Positions 33,846-45,369 of a DNA stretch of 64,000 nucleotides are shown in pieces. Made by a program: the position numbers and the translations under genes. Under the pieces are notes generated by a model that was given only the letters and a program-made list of their open reading frames with translations, had not been told where the DNA came from and searched no databases. Within the stretch, counting starts at the first letter, position 1. The number at the start of each line of letters is the position of its first letter. This stretch comes from Ascaphus truei (taxonomy: Eukaryota > Chordata > Amphibia > Anura > Ascaphidae), in NCBI GenBank assembly GCA_036426205.1, contig CM071568.1:49631045-49695044 (forward strand), in the 5' to 3' direction.

Positions 33846-34829
33846 ACCTAAGACGTGTACCATTTACCACCTGGCGGCATCCCCGGACTGCATGTCATTG
33901 GGATACGAGATCCTCCTCTTCCCTTCTGCCTGTGTTTCTGTCTCACTCTTCCCAGAACTCCATGTTGACCATTGCACATTTGAAACGTCACTGAGTCTCA
34001 ATCTTCCTCCTCCTCTCTCCTGGCCACACGCTCCAGAAAGGAGGACTAGCAAGATCACACTCAGTGACATTCCAAACTGGTGGAGTGCAGGTGGTGATCA
34101 GGAGTGATAAGGGGAGTGCAGGGGTTAACAGGGAGTGATCAGGGGAGTGCAGGGGTTAATGGGGAGTGATCAGGAGAGTGCAAGGAGTGATAGGGCGATG
34201 GTCAGTGTGATTCAGGGTAAGGTTTTGTCTGCCTATATGATACTAGTTAGGGCAGTTTCTGGATTGGGAGCATTAGTACAGGTACTGTATGAACTGTAGG
34301 ACCTACTTTGGATGCATCTGCATAGAAGCTCATTGTTCTTTTAAACACTGTGGGGCATGTGTTGCATATTTACAAGTGCTAACAGTCTCATAAACAGAAC
34401 TGGAACTATTACAGGACATACATATGGCGCTGGTCATTAAATTGTATTCATCACAAAATATTTTGTTTTATTTTATGAAGTTTTGCAATAATTTCAGATT
34501 TGTGTTATTTATTTTCAGTGTGAGTGGGTGCATTGTTTTTTCCTGACTAACCAAAGAATAACAAGTCCAGTGTAAAAAATGATGACATTCTTGTTATCTC
34601 AACCAAAGACGATTGTGGCTGAGTCAGAGTCAACAAGTGATTTACTAAGTCTTTTTAATCCAGTTCCTTAAATTGGGCTTTTGCGGGAGAGGAAGACAGA
34701 AAGAGGGAGAGAGAAGGCATGAGGAAGAGAGGAATAAAGGGAGAGAATGAGATGAGAAGGAATTATGGAGTGACAGAGAGAGACGGAGAAAGTAGAGTAC
34801 CCATTGACATACACCTTGAAAAAGCAAAG

Positions 34830-34985
34830 AAAGGTGTATAGCCGTGTTGGTCCTTTCTTCCGTGTAGTAATAAAGGAGGGAGAGGGAGTAGGTGGTATGA
34901 TACCTCTTATTGGACCAGCACGTAGTTGAGCTTTTGAACCTCTCAGGGTCCATCATCGGGTATGGCAGAAATGCAGAAATACAAT
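34830..34985 (-). repeat. dispersed repeat with TTGGTCCxTTC / GGACCAGCA signature
   Basis: Contains GTGTTGGTCCTTTCTTCC, ATACCTCTTATTGGACCAGC, GTAGTTGAGCTTTTGAACC and CTCAGGGTCCATCATCGGGT. The reverse complement matches 38165-38265. Likely part of a Penelope-like or related retroelement; not named with confidence. Confidence 0.55.
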
Positions 34986-35511
34986 ATAATATTCAGTGCA
35001 TTTAACGGAAGTCCTCCCATGGGGGAGGGATTACACGGTGCACAGCAAAGGAAGGATGGCAGACTGGATCGCAATGAAAATAGTTTATTTATTCAATAAG
35101 TCACATAGCAACAGGTGAAAAAAACCACACAGTGTCCAGCCTCTAATGCGTTTCATGCATCACAGCACTTTGTCCAAGAGCGCAGTGGTGATAAATGAAG
35201 TCGTGAGTAGTACCCCCTCACAGATCACACACTTATTCATATGCTTATGGACTTATGTTTATACTCCAGGAGATTTCACACTGGTACCCTTTAGCCATGG
35301 GTGGAGGTGTGTTTGTCACTTCAATGTGACTACATTACCACCCTCCCAGGGTGTTCATTTTATGGTGGGTGTCTCTCCTTCATAGGACTTTCTACCTATT
35401 TTTATGATTCATGGACTTTTAAAGATACAGGAATTGTTCTTCTATGTATAACTCCCTTTCCCTATGCCTATGGGAAACAACGGACGATTACACGTGCTGC
35501 TACTGGGTGGG

Positions 35512-36355
35512 TGATTAAGTGACTGGGTGGATAGGTGACTGGGTGGGTGGGTGACTGAGTGACTGGGTGGGTGACTGTGTTGACTGGGTGACAGTGACTG
35601 GATGGGTGACTGGGTGGGTGGGTAAGTGACTGGGTGGTTGGGTAAGTGACTGGGTGGGTGACTGATGACTGGGTGGGTGGGTGACTGGGTGGATGACTGA
35701 GTAACTGGGTGGGTGGGTGACTGAGTGACTGGGTGGATAGGTGACTGGGCGGGTGGGTGACTGAGTGACTTGGTGGTGGGTTTGACTGGGTGACAGTGAC
35801 TGGGAGGGTGACAGTGACTGGGTGGGTGATTGACTGGGTAATTGGGTAAGTGACTGGGTGGGTCGGTGGGTGACTGAGTGACTGGGTGGGTGACTGGGTG
35901 ATGGGTGGGTGACTGAGTGACTGGGTGGGTGACTGGGTGGGTGACTGAGTGACGAGGTGGGTGACTGGGTGGGTGACTGGGTGGGTGACTGAGTGACTGG
36001 GTTGAGTGACTGGGTGGGTGGGTGAGTTGGGTGGGTGGGTGACTGCCTTGTGGGTGGGTGGGAGGGTGAGTGAGTGTGTGGGTGAGTGACTAGGTGGGTG
36101 GGTGAGTGAATGACTGAGTGAGTGACTGGGTGAGTGAGTGACTGGGTGGGTGAGTGACTATGAGAGATTGGGTTGAGTGACTGGGTGGGTGAGTAACTAG
36201 GTTGGTGAGTGAGTGACTGGGTGGGTGAGTGACACTTGAGTGACTTGAGTGACTTGGTGGGTTGGTTGAGTGAGTGACTGGGTGGGTGAGTGAGTGACTT
36301 GGTGGATGGGTTAGTGAGTGACTGGTTGGGTGATTGAGTGACTGGGTGGGTGACT
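35512..36355 (+). repeat. minisatellite of GTGACTGGGTGG units
   Basis: About 840 bases of a 12-base motif with variants (GTGACTGAGTGA, GGTGGGTGAGTG). Nothing in it is coding; the long minus-strand Ser/Pro/Thr-rich frame (HPPSHSVTHP pattern) is a reading of the repeat. Confidence 0.95.
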
Positions 36356-36954
36356 GACTTTGACCAGGTGGACCCTGCTTCCTTGCCCACCAGCTGCTTC
36401 CCCCCTGCTGCCTAGGATGGGAGGTAGGCTCGGGAGTGAGGGGGGGCACAGGAGGTGGACGGCTGAGGGGGAGGCACGGGGATGAGGGGTGCGGGAGGTA
36501 GGCAGCTGGAGGATGCGGGGGGTGAGACTGGCGGCTAATTCCCAGGGCTGAAGGTGGGCGTGGGGGAAGCTGGTTTGGCGTGCGTTGGGGAAGCTGGATT
36601 TGCGCGTGCGGGGGAAGCTCATTTGGCGCGCGCGGGCTCACAACGGCGCTTACCGCGGGGGAGGAGCAGGGGCGGGAGGGGGCCCACAGGCAGCAGGCCG
36701 GACACCCTGTTTGCCCTGCACATGCACACCAAGACCGTGGCTCTGCGCATGCGCAATCGCTGCCATTTTTTTAAAAATATAACAGGCCCGGCCACGCAGG
36801 TGGCCCATGTGGCCGGGCCCGCTGACTCACGGGTCCTGGGATGCCAACCCCAGCAGACCCCCCCTTTTGGCAGTCCTGTGCATATCTATGCACAAAGACT
36901 GGGACATGGAAGTAATGTGAGTGGAGATAACAGTACATACATGTAGCATGTGCA

Positions 36955-37490
36955 TACACATACTTAATATGTTAGTAGTTGTAATTTGTCATAAAACTCA
37001 AATCTCGGTTCAAACCATTATTTTGGAATCAAAAAGGTGTATGAATTTCAGTTTCAAGTTCTTCTTTCTAGTGTATTTCTGAACTGTCCTTTCAGGATCA
37101 ATAGAGAAGGAGTGACCTGGCTGTGAGAAATGTTCTCCTATTGGTTTGTTTTCCTATTTGTGTTTGAAAGTGAATCTGTGGGCATTCACCCTTTTGCGCA
37201 ATGCTTGTTTGGATTCACCTACATATCCTGTATTGGATTTTGAATTGGTTATTTTGTGGTGTGTGGATAGTGTTGACTGTGGAGATATTCTTACATGTTT
37301 TGCATTGTGGACTGTTGCAAGGATGCTCTGATTTGTCTTGCTGTATATATATATCAATCAAAGATGACCTAGGCGCCGAAAAAGAAGGAGGGTGGGTGGG
37401 GGGAGAACATAGAGTAGTATGTCTGTTATGGATCCCTATTAGAGGGTAAGAGATGCACTCACAATGGTTGAACAAAATTAAGCCTTTATC
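36955..37490 (-). mobile_element. Penelope-like element relic: GIY-YIG endonuclease and 3' end
   Basis: On the minus strand, an N-terminal block CNSPQCKTCKNIST, then after a frame break GYVGESKQALRKRVNAHRF, matches the GIY-YIG endonuclease of Penelope-like elements (canonical YVGET...LR.R...HR). Further 3' on the same strand comes NNGLNRDLSFMTNY, similar to the usual C-terminal end of these proteins. At least one frameshift and several stops are present, so it is dead. Penelope elements code for a reverse transcriptase fused to this endonuclease; the reverse transcriptase is missing here. Confidence 0.72.
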
Positions 37491-37491
37491 C

Positions 37492-37757
37492 AGAAATGCT
37501 GGTTTAGTAACAATGCTGGTCTTTGACGTGGGCTGGAACAGAGGATTTATGACAGTGTGAAGTGTATATAGATGATAGAGAGGTAGGGAGAGAGAGATAG
37601 AGTAGACATAGAGAGAGAGAGAGAGAGATGAGTGGAGAGAAAAAGATAGATCGAGATATAGTATATATAGTATATAAATATAAATTCATGTATATGAAAT
37701 CCTCTGTAAAGCCCACGTTCAAAGACCAGCATGTTACTAAACCAGCATTTCTGATAA
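37492..37757. mobile_element. inverted repeat with about 60-bp arms
   Basis: The left arm (37492-37552) holds CAGAAATGCTGGTTTAGTAAC and GCTGGTCTTTGACGTGGGC. The right arm (37695-37757) holds GCCCACGTTCAAAGACCAGC and GTTACTAAACCAGCATTTCTG as reverse complements. The middle is GA-rich. Confidence 0.85.
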
Positions 37758-38164
37758 TATATATATATATATATATATCTGTGTATGTAGGGTGTACAGC
37801 ATATGTACAGGCATAGTAGGTATATGTGAGTGCATATGTATACAGTATATGTACACATGCACATTTGTGCTATTCCCTGATAACATTCTTTATATAGATC
37901 ACTTGACACAAAATAGTTATAGTGGTTTTTTAAATTGATAGCTATTTTTTCACATTCCACTCTCTTGTCCCACACAGGGGCTCATGTTTCTTAAATATCT
38001 AGGCCGCCTTTGCAGTTCTAAAGAAAATAGGCTTCTACAGTATGTTTCTATTGTTCATTTTCACAGCCGTTATACACTGCTTTCTACCACTTTTATATAA
38101 CACTTCCTGTCTACATCCATTGTAACCAGATATCCCACTTACTGTACATACATAAATGTACAGT

Positions 38165-38265
38165 ATATTATGTTGTGTTTGTATTTCTGCCATACCGATG
38201 AAGGACCCTGAGAGTTTCGAAAACTTGTAATATTTCAACTACTTGTTGATCCAATAGAAGGTTGT
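38165..38265 (+). repeat. dispersed repeat, opposite-strand copy of 34830-34985
   Basis: TTTCTGCCATACCGATGAAG, GACCCTGAGAGTTTCGAAAA, CAACTACTTGTTGATCCAAT. Reverse complement of the block at 34890-34985. Confidence 0.55.
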
Positions 38266-38389
38266 TCGTCCCAGGCTCATTGTGGCAAAATAAGTAGGGG
38301 CAGGAAACTCAATCAATCCCATAATTAAGCAAGGCGAAGCTTCTAAATTGCTGAAGGTTTATTGGACCAACAATAAAAATGAAAAAAAA

Positions 38390-38817
38390 AGTGTGTGTGT
38401 GTGCCGAGCACGCACATTGTAAGTGTAACTTCTTTGTCTTTTGTCACTATTTTGTCAATAAAATGTATTGTGAAGGTGATGTTTTAATTAAAAATCAAAA
38501 CATAATTTCAGTGCAAAACGCAAAAAGTTTGAATGCGGTGTTTTAGCTATTTACACTTTTATATTTATAGTAACTGTGAATTCCGTGTGGTGTCAGTCAG
38601 TCAGTGTTGTGTGTGTGTAGGTGTGTCAGTCAGTGTGTGTGTGTCTGTCAGTCATGTGTGGTTGTGGGTCATTAGTTGTGTGGTGTGTGTGTGTGTGTGT
38701 TGTGTGTGTGTAGTCATGTGTGTATCAGTCAGTCAGTGTGTGTGATATGGGGGTGTGTAGTGTATTAGGTGTGGGGTGTGTGTGTGTGTGTGTGTGTGTT
38801 GTGTGGGTGTGTGGGGG

Positions 38818-38850
<33 letters not shown>

Positions 38851-39001
38851 TTTTTGGTGTGTGTGTTGTGGTGTGTAGTGGTATTTGGGTAGTCAGTGTG
38901 TGTGTGTGTGTGTGTGTGTGTGTCAGTAAGTGGGTGTGTTTGTGTGTGCCAGTGTGTTTGTGTGTTTGTGTGTTTTGTGTGTTTGTGTGTTGTGTGTTTG
39001 T

Positions 39002-39092
<91 letters not shown>

Positions 39093-39950
39093 AGTTTGTG
39101 TGTCTGTCAGTCAGTGTATGTGTGTCTGTCAGTCAGTGTTTCAAGGGGGAGAGTCCTGGAACGTGTAGGACCTTGGTGGCCAGAACAGCAGGGAGCGTGG
39201 ATAGTTGAGGTCACGGACTGAGGTCGGTGGCAGGCGGCAAGCAGGATCGTTAGGGTCAGAGTTCGGTGGCAGGCGGTAAGCAGGATCGTCGGGGTCACAG
39301 GCAGGGTTCAGTGGCAGGCAGCAAGCAAGGATCGTCGAGGTCCAGGCAGGGGTCGGCAACAGCAAGGCAGGAGCATGGCAGGGGAGCAGGAACTGAGACA
39401 TGGGAGCAGGGAGCAGGAAACAAACAGGGACAAGACAGAATACTAGCAAGGGCCTTAAATAAGTACAGGATTCCACACGGAAACAGAAACAGGAACAGAA
39501 GCAGAAGCATGGGCATAAGGAGTCTGGACACAAAACAAAGGCAAAGGAGGAACAGGAAACTATAAGGACAGAGGACAGGAGCACCAAGAGGAGACAGACA
39601 GACAGAGGAACCCCAGAGCAGACAGAAAACAGCAGCACACCCGGTGGACAGAGAAAGGAACTGGGAGATAGGGAGATCTAGCAAAATATATGTCAGGGCT
39701 ATTTCCTGACACAGTGTTTGTGTATGTGTGTCAGTCAGTTTCTTTCCTTTCCCTCCCCCGATGTCACTGATGGCCTCTTCTGCCAGCAGTGACGCCACTT
39801 CCCTTATGGAATTTTGTTACAAAACAAGGGATTTTTCCTATCAAAACTCTGTATGTGCCAGCAAAGTAGTTTCACTTCAAAAGGGGATAAGATACTGGGG
39901 TAAACACTGTGGCATAGGAGCAATGGAGGGGAAATGGGGACTATAATGGC
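38390..39950 (+). repeat. unclassified element copy A carrying a GT satellite
   Basis: The left block (38400-38585: GCCGAGCACGCACATTGTAA, CTTCTTTGTCTTTTGTCACT, TAGCTATTTACACTT, ACTGTGAATTCC) is followed by a (GT)n/GTCAGTCA satellite (38586-39135), an inserted LTR-like piece (39142-39711), and a right block (39760-39950: GTGACGCCACTTCCCTTATG, GTTACAAAACAAGGGATTTT, CAGCAAAGTAGTTTCACTTC). Both outer blocks recur in the same order at 40165-41330. The overlapping Cys/Val-rich frames are readings of (GT)n. Confidence 0.75.
39142..39711 (-). mobile_element. LTR-like retroelement fragment inserted in the GT satellite
   Basis: On the minus strand it starts TGTCAGGAAATAGCCCTGAC and includes a TATA-like TACTTATTTAAGG. 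It ends with three tandem units of about 44 bases (GACGATCCTTGCTTGC-type) and CTCCCCCTTG. Repeats CAGTGTTT flank it (39134-39141 and 39712-39719), but the host satellite contains CAGTGT often, so this may be chance. The start resembles amphibian gypsy LTRs. No gag, protease or polymerase. Confidence 0.5.
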
Positions 39951-40164
39951 AAATAGGACAATGCAAGGTATACGTATAGCTTTAGTATCAGGGATAGGTA
40001 AATTACAATCACTTTACCAGAGGAGATAAGTGAGATGACTGCTCAAGATGGCTGCAAGCTGAAAGAGAGAACATGCTGGCCTGGACAACCAGGAAATAGA
40101 GTCAGACTGTGTCAACTTGCAGGGGGAGGAGGGGGCAGCCCAACTTGCTGTGGAAAAAAGGGTT

Positions 40165-41330
40165 TGTGCCGAGCACGCACATTTTAAGTGAAACTTCTTT
40201 GTCTTTTGTCACTGTTTTGTCACAGATGGTGATGTTTCTAATTAAAAATCAAAACACAATGTTAGTGACAAAACACAAGAAGTTTGACTTAGAATGTTTG
40301 ACATCTCTGTTTTAGCTATTTGCACTTCTATATTTATACTAACTGTGAATTCCTGATGTTTGTATGTTTGTCTCTGTGTGTCTCTCTGTATGCGTGGAAC
40401 TCTGTGTGACTGTGTGCGTGCATGCGACACTGTGTGCGTGCGACACTGTGCGTGCGAATCTGTGTGCGTGCATGCGACACTGTGTGCGTGCGACACTGTG
40501 CGTGCATGCGACACTGTGTGCGTGTGACACTGTGCGTGCGTGCGACTCTGTGTGTGTGGGTGCGACTCTGTGTGTGACTCTGGGCGTTTGTGACTGTGCG
40601 TGTGTGACTGTGCGTGTGTGACTGTGCATGTGTGTGACTGTGCATGCGTGTGACTGTGTGACACTGTGTGTGTGACACTGTGTGTGTGTGTGTGTGATAC
40701 TGTGTTTGTGTGACACTTTGTGTGACACTGTGTGTGACAGTGCTTGTGTGTGTGTGACACTGTGTGTGTGACACTGTGTGTGTGACTATATAGCATTGGG
40801 AAGGGTTGTGCCAGTGGCATTATTGAGAAGGGATGGGGCCCAACTGTGCAGCATAGAGTTCGGTGTTTGGCAAGCATAGGAAGGGGTTCAGGCAGCTGAT
40901 CAGGGAAGTTGCGCCTGACGTCTAGTGTCCTGCGCACGCGCGCAGCACTGGGCGGTCCTGCACATGGCGCCGGCAGCTCTGTTAGTGTGCATGCGGATAT
41001 GGGCTTCTGCGCATGCGCGGCAGGGTTTACAACCTCCTCTTCTGCGCATGTGCGCCGTGGCCCACAACCTCTTCTTATGCCCATGCGTTTTGTCTAAACT
41101 CTGTGCGGGCTGGAATGCTGATCTTATGCACATGCGCGCGAGACGGCCACGCATGACAGGCGTGCGTCCATTAATAGCGTCACGTCACTTTCGTTATGGT
41201 TTTTCGTTAAAAGGCAAGACTTTTTTCTAATGAAAACCCTGTAGGCTTCAGCAAAGAAGTGTCACTTCCAAAGGGGCTTTGCCAAGGCAACTGGTTGAGA
41301 AGCCAACAAGGGAGTTACAAAGTTGCAATA
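40165..41330 (+). repeat. unclassified element copy B carrying a GTGTGACTC satellite
   Basis: Same left block (40165-40350) and right block (41185-41300: TTCGTTATGGTTTTTCGTTA, CAGCAAAGAAGTGTCACTTC) as copy A. The middle is a different satellite (GTGTGACACTGTGTGCGTGC, 40360-40790) and a CpG-rich segment with TGCGCATGCGC motifs (40895-41145). Confidence 0.75.
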
Positions 41331-41639
41331 TACACAGGGAAGTGACAGGAGTCACAAAAACAAGGAGAAATATACAACTGGTTCCAGGACAAAGGTATCA
41401 TACCACCTACTCCCTTCTCCCTCTTTTGTTACTACAACTTGAAAAATAAAGATACGTGGTAAATAAGCTAATTTGTACATGCAAGAAAACTAATTTGAGT
41501 AAGAATAGTATAATCAAATAATTGAAACTAGCACATTCCGCCGGTATTTACGGTGTGTTCACAGGTAGCTCTCTTCATGTTGTATAGTGTTTTGGGAGGT
41601 ACTATGTAGAGAGGGGTGAATTTGTTTGGTGGATTTTTA

Positions 41640-41822
41640 TCCGCAGAAGATCGGCCGGATACTGTGGGGATTCAGCAGTCCGTTGGTGGGTTTTTTGATG
41701 AATCTGCGCGGACTAGAACTGACCAAATCCATTTGCGTATTTGACACCGTTAAACGGATTTTAGGGGGGAAAATGCAAGAGAATCCAGAAAACGGATATG
41801 GGTAGATTCACCTATCTCTAGT
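41640..41822 (-). repeat. dispersed repeat starting TAGAGATAGGTGAATC
   Basis: On the minus strand it begins TAGAGATAGGTGAATCTACC and has GGATTC and AATCCG-type blocks. The element at 62787-62950 begins in the same way (TAGAGATGGGTGAATCTG) and also has GGATTT blocks and an ATTCTTCAAAA segment. Probably one amphibian family; extent uncertain. Confidence 0.4.
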
Positions 41823-43503
41823 ACTAAGCAAATTGGTACTCTATTAAACTGGACTCATCCCTCCACCAACCTACTTCAAAGGCCCAAGGCAACATTTGAC
41901 AACTTTGGCGAAATATGTAAAAATCTTGCTAAATAATTTAGGGCATATTTGCATATTCATAGTTCATTGGTTTTCAGTTGCCTAATACAGGCTAATCCTA
42001 AAACACAGAACTTTAGCTGTTTTAGAAAATACACTTTTCTCCATTCACAGTTAGGATTGGATAGGGAAACATTGCACTAAACATTTCTGTACTGAACAGA
42101 TGTAGACAAACTTAATGTTCACGCTGCCGGGGCATTCCGTGTTATCTGATCATGGCATCCCCCGGGCAGCAGATAATAACGCTGGAAGTCTCGAGGACAA
42201 GGTCCAATTCCGAAGAAAGGACACCCGAAAGGCAGCTGCAGCTTTTACGTCCTCAGAGCTGCAGCATTGTGCTTTCCATGCAGGGGCTTTGGGGACAGTA
42301 TGTCTGGCTACATCTGTATGTCAATGTATGAATGAATCTCATAAAGATTAGCTGAATAGTATAATATAGGCTCTAGGCCTTCACGTTTAATCTTTACAAT
42401 ACTACCATGTCATATGATGTCGGCACAAAGACTAACCATAAAGTCCATGTTGTGTTATAAACTTTCATAAAGACATAAAAAAATACTGACTAACACTGAA
42501 ACCAGATATTCAAAGTACAAAGTGTTCATCAGCACGGCTTAGATGAGTCACTGCGCCAATACAAACAGTCAATAAATACTTGCCGGTACCTGTAATTAGA
42601 GGTGGAATGAGTTCTGGGTTAGAGGTTTTCCTACTGCACCTCGTAGTCATAGGAGGTTTCTAATGAATAAATGACCTGATATTCAAATACTTTATGCAAT
42701 ATCTGTCTCGTGTGTAGGAATGAGTTGGACTTTGAAGCAGTAAGCCCCTGGGGAGTCCCTGAGCCACCCTATCTTTGCCTAAAAAAAGCTCCTTTTGGGT
42801 TTTGCTTTTACTTCTTGCTAGCAGTCACAACAGGATAATACTCATGTTTTTTTCGCAACACTCCACATACGAATAAATCCCATTTTTGTTGTCACAAAAT
42901 ATATGATACAATCTTCTGCCAGTACTGACAACTTGAACTTCTTGTGAAAATCTTTTTTTTTTATTTTGATTCTTTTCTTCTCCACATATGAGCAGACGTT
43001 TTGGTGAGCCGTAGGAGAGGCATACCCAATTCCATCTTGTTTACCATTTCAAACAACAATGCAGATGTTTAGATGATGTGGTCACCTATACTGTATTAGG
43101 TGAAATTCAATGCTGAGATGAATAGAACTGCGTTATTTCCAAAAACCTCCATGCCTGTGCGGGGCAGAAATGTTGATGTTGAATAATTAAATTCTATTTT
43201 GTTTAAGTTCACAGTAGTGTTCGTTTGGACTCTATTATTCTTATATTATTTTACGAGACGTGGTTGCAGTTCACTCTGTAATGGCCCCTTTTTTCTACGT
43301 GGTTCATTTTTTTTGCAGCAGAGTTTTGGTAGTTCTTGCAGTTTCATTAGTCTTTGAGAAAACTTGATTATTTGCAGGTTGTAATTTTATTGAACCAACA
43401 TGATAAATCCTAAAGTTTAAACAATAACCTGCAATAGCACATACAGTAAGACTATTTGTCATATCTGACCACAGCATAACAATGAAGGCTTAACTATTAC
43501 TGT

Positions 43504-44281
43504 TGTCACACTGGAAGAGGAACCCTAGTTTGTCTTGAAAGCTTAGATGAAGTACCTAAAACGATTTAATTGCTTCCGAAAGTACAAACACATTGGAGAG
43601 CAAGAGAAATCCCTGAATTTTGGCACTTAAAAACTCCCAGACATCAGGTGAATAGTTAATTAAAGTTTAACAATTAACTTTTAATGTAATATATAAATAA
43701 AATAAGGTAGAGCAGTCTATAACCAAATGGTTTTAGTGAGTGATAAGATAAAATACAAAGACTTGAAAATGACGCACTGCCAAAGTGATCACTGCTTGTA
43801 GGACCCCTGTATAGTTAGGTTAAGGTGGGCAATTGTGGTGTTACTAGGTAGGTACTTAATGTATTTTTTAAACTTTCATCAGTGTGATGTAGCCCAAATA
43901 TGTTGTAGCCTAGGTAAGATAGTTAAAAGATTAGCGTAAGCAGATGGATACATATCTGTCTCAATGCATCGTAGAACCTTTTCAGTGATCACTTTGGTAG
44001 TACTGTACGCCATTTTTAAGTCCTTGTATTTTACCTTATCACTCGCCAAGAACGCTCGGTTATAGACTATTCTACCTTATTTTATTTATACATCGCATTA
44101 AAAGTGAAGTGTTAAACTTTAATTGATTATTCACCTGGTCTCTGGTAGTTTAAGTGAGAAAAATCAGGGATTTCTCTTTCTCTCATTTGTGTTTGTGCCT
44201 CATACCCTGTCCCATTTTGAGCAACTCCCAGTATTTACTATTTTTCTACCTAGCTGAGCTAGGGTTTCTCTGTGTGGCCTA
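43504..44281. mobile_element. 778-bp foldback element; the duplication breakpoint is in its loop
   Basis: The outer ends CACTGGAAGAGGAACCCTAG and CTAGGGTTTCTCTGTGTGG are imperfect inverted repeats. Inner arms 43578-43793 and 43983-44195 pair closely (ACCTGGT/ATCAGGTGAATAGTTAATTAAAG; AAATACAAAGACTTGAAAATG; CCAAAGTGATCACTG). The second copy of this region (from 47221) begins at the base matching 43807, inside the loop, so it contains only the right half. Confidence 0.82.
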
Positions 44282-44885
44282 CTTCTGAAAGTACATGCAA
44301 AATAGTTAATAATAATAATAATTGAGTTGTATAATATAGGAGTGAGGTTATACCCTTCCATTATGTCCCAAACCAGGAATAAAGGAAGGTAACACAACTC
44401 ATGAATTAGTTACTAGGCCACAGACACCAAGCACTGGGACTATGAAATATGAATTTTCCATTTCAATAAATCTGCATTTGACTTCAATTAAATCTTTCAG
44501 TTTACATAAGGTTTTTTTTTTCTGTGTGTTCCCTCCCTTTTGTTTTATTACTATTACTAAGGGATTCAGTGGTCCCTTTGGGTTCCCTGCTCCTCTACAT
44601 CACTTTGCTACCTTTTCTTTGGCGTGCTGATTCTCGCCATTGTGCTAATATACATTTCTTTATTACAAATGGCAACAGTAGTGTTTTATACTTTATGGAA
44701 TCTTATTCATGAACGTGGAAAATTGGCATAGCTACGAAACACCTATTCAAGAGGTAATAGTTCTAGCACTTCAGATATCAGAGCCCCATTGGGTGCAGAT
44801 CTGCAATGTTTTGCTGGCCTTACCGGGTATTAAAAAAAATAAAATTGGTGATATGCATGCATTATTTTACATTATTTCTTTTTAG

Positions 44886-45036
44886 CATATCTTCTATGCA
44901 TTGGCAAAAAATGAGCAAGGCGAGAATTTGGCGAGACCCCTGGAAATTGTAGTGAATGTTAAGGATATAAACGACAACCCTCCAGTGTGTCCGGCTGCAG
45001 TGACTGTGTTTGAAGTTCAGGAAAATGAAGGCGTCG
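44886..45036 (+). CDS. CDH17: CDH17 coding exon 8: end of EC3, EC3/EC4 calcium linker
   Basis: The exon is 151 bases, phase 0 in and phase 1 out (acceptor TTTCTTTTTAG, donor CG|GTAAGA). It encodes HIFYALAKNEQGENLARPLE, then IVVNVKDINDNPPVCPAAVT and VFEVQENEGV. DINDNPP is the calcium linker between EC3 and EC4. FYA(V/L)AK, VKDINDNPP and VTVFEVQENE match mammalian CDH17. A broken copy is at 48271-48421. Confidence 0.97.
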
Positions 45037-45369
45037 GTAAGAGACATAAAAACCATCCTTGTGTTTCCATTGTCTTCATAAAAGGAATGATCTAATAGAT
45101 CAGAATTGTACACACACATATTCCAAACCTTATGAATGTTATGTAATATTTGATAATTTTATATCTGACTTTTGGTGATATGGTAGCTAAGGAAATGCCA
45201 CATCAAAGAGGGAGTATTATACATGTCATTGAAGGGCGTTTTCTAAACTTGACTTGCTTCCCAGGCTGACCTTTAGTTCAATGTAGAGCAATATATGACA
45301 CGTATAATAAATATAATATAATAAAAAGAGGGAATATCTCTCACGTACAGTATGTCCTCTTATCTCCAG
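45037..45369. other. CDH17 intron 8 (333 bp)
   Basis: Shortest intron in the window, with GTAAGA donor and CTTATCTCCAG acceptor. AT-rich and free of recognisable repeats. Confidence 0.9.

Larger units (their letters stand above)
32798..44885. other. CDH17 intron 7 (12.1 kb, the longest complete intron)
   Basis: Packed with repeats, listed separately: TIR elements near 33.3-33.8 kb, a 12-bp-unit minisatellite, a Penelope relic, an inverted repeat, two related microsatellite-bearing elements, an LTR-like insert and a foldback. 36361-36850 is GC-rich with a short hairpin (GCCCGGCCAC...GTGGCCGGGC near 36787-36820) and is probably a transposon piece. 41823-43500 shows nothing I can name. Confidence 0.7.

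Noticed and set aside
35515..36390. 291-codon minus-strand open frame (HPPSHSVTHP pattern)
   Set aside because: A translation of the 12-bp GTGACTGGGTGG minisatellite; periodic and with no domain.
36554..36946. 130-codon plus-strand frame in GC-rich DNA, considered as a CpG-island gene start
   Set aside because: Lies inside an intron beside a minisatellite, has a short hairpin and transposon-like composition, and no splice donor or known domain.
38769..39221. Cys/Val-rich plus-strand open frames
   Set aside because: Translations of (GT)n; no biological protein has this composition here.
40242..41084. 280-codon minus-strand open frame rich in Ser, His and Thr
   Set aside because: Runs through the GTGTGACAC satellite and CpG-rich flank; no exon signals or homology.
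43504..44281. Foldback considered as evidence of a true palindromic amplification driving the 3.4-kb duplication
   Set aside because: The copies are direct, not inverted, and copy 2 shows read-error-like indels; an assembly cause is simpler, though not proved.
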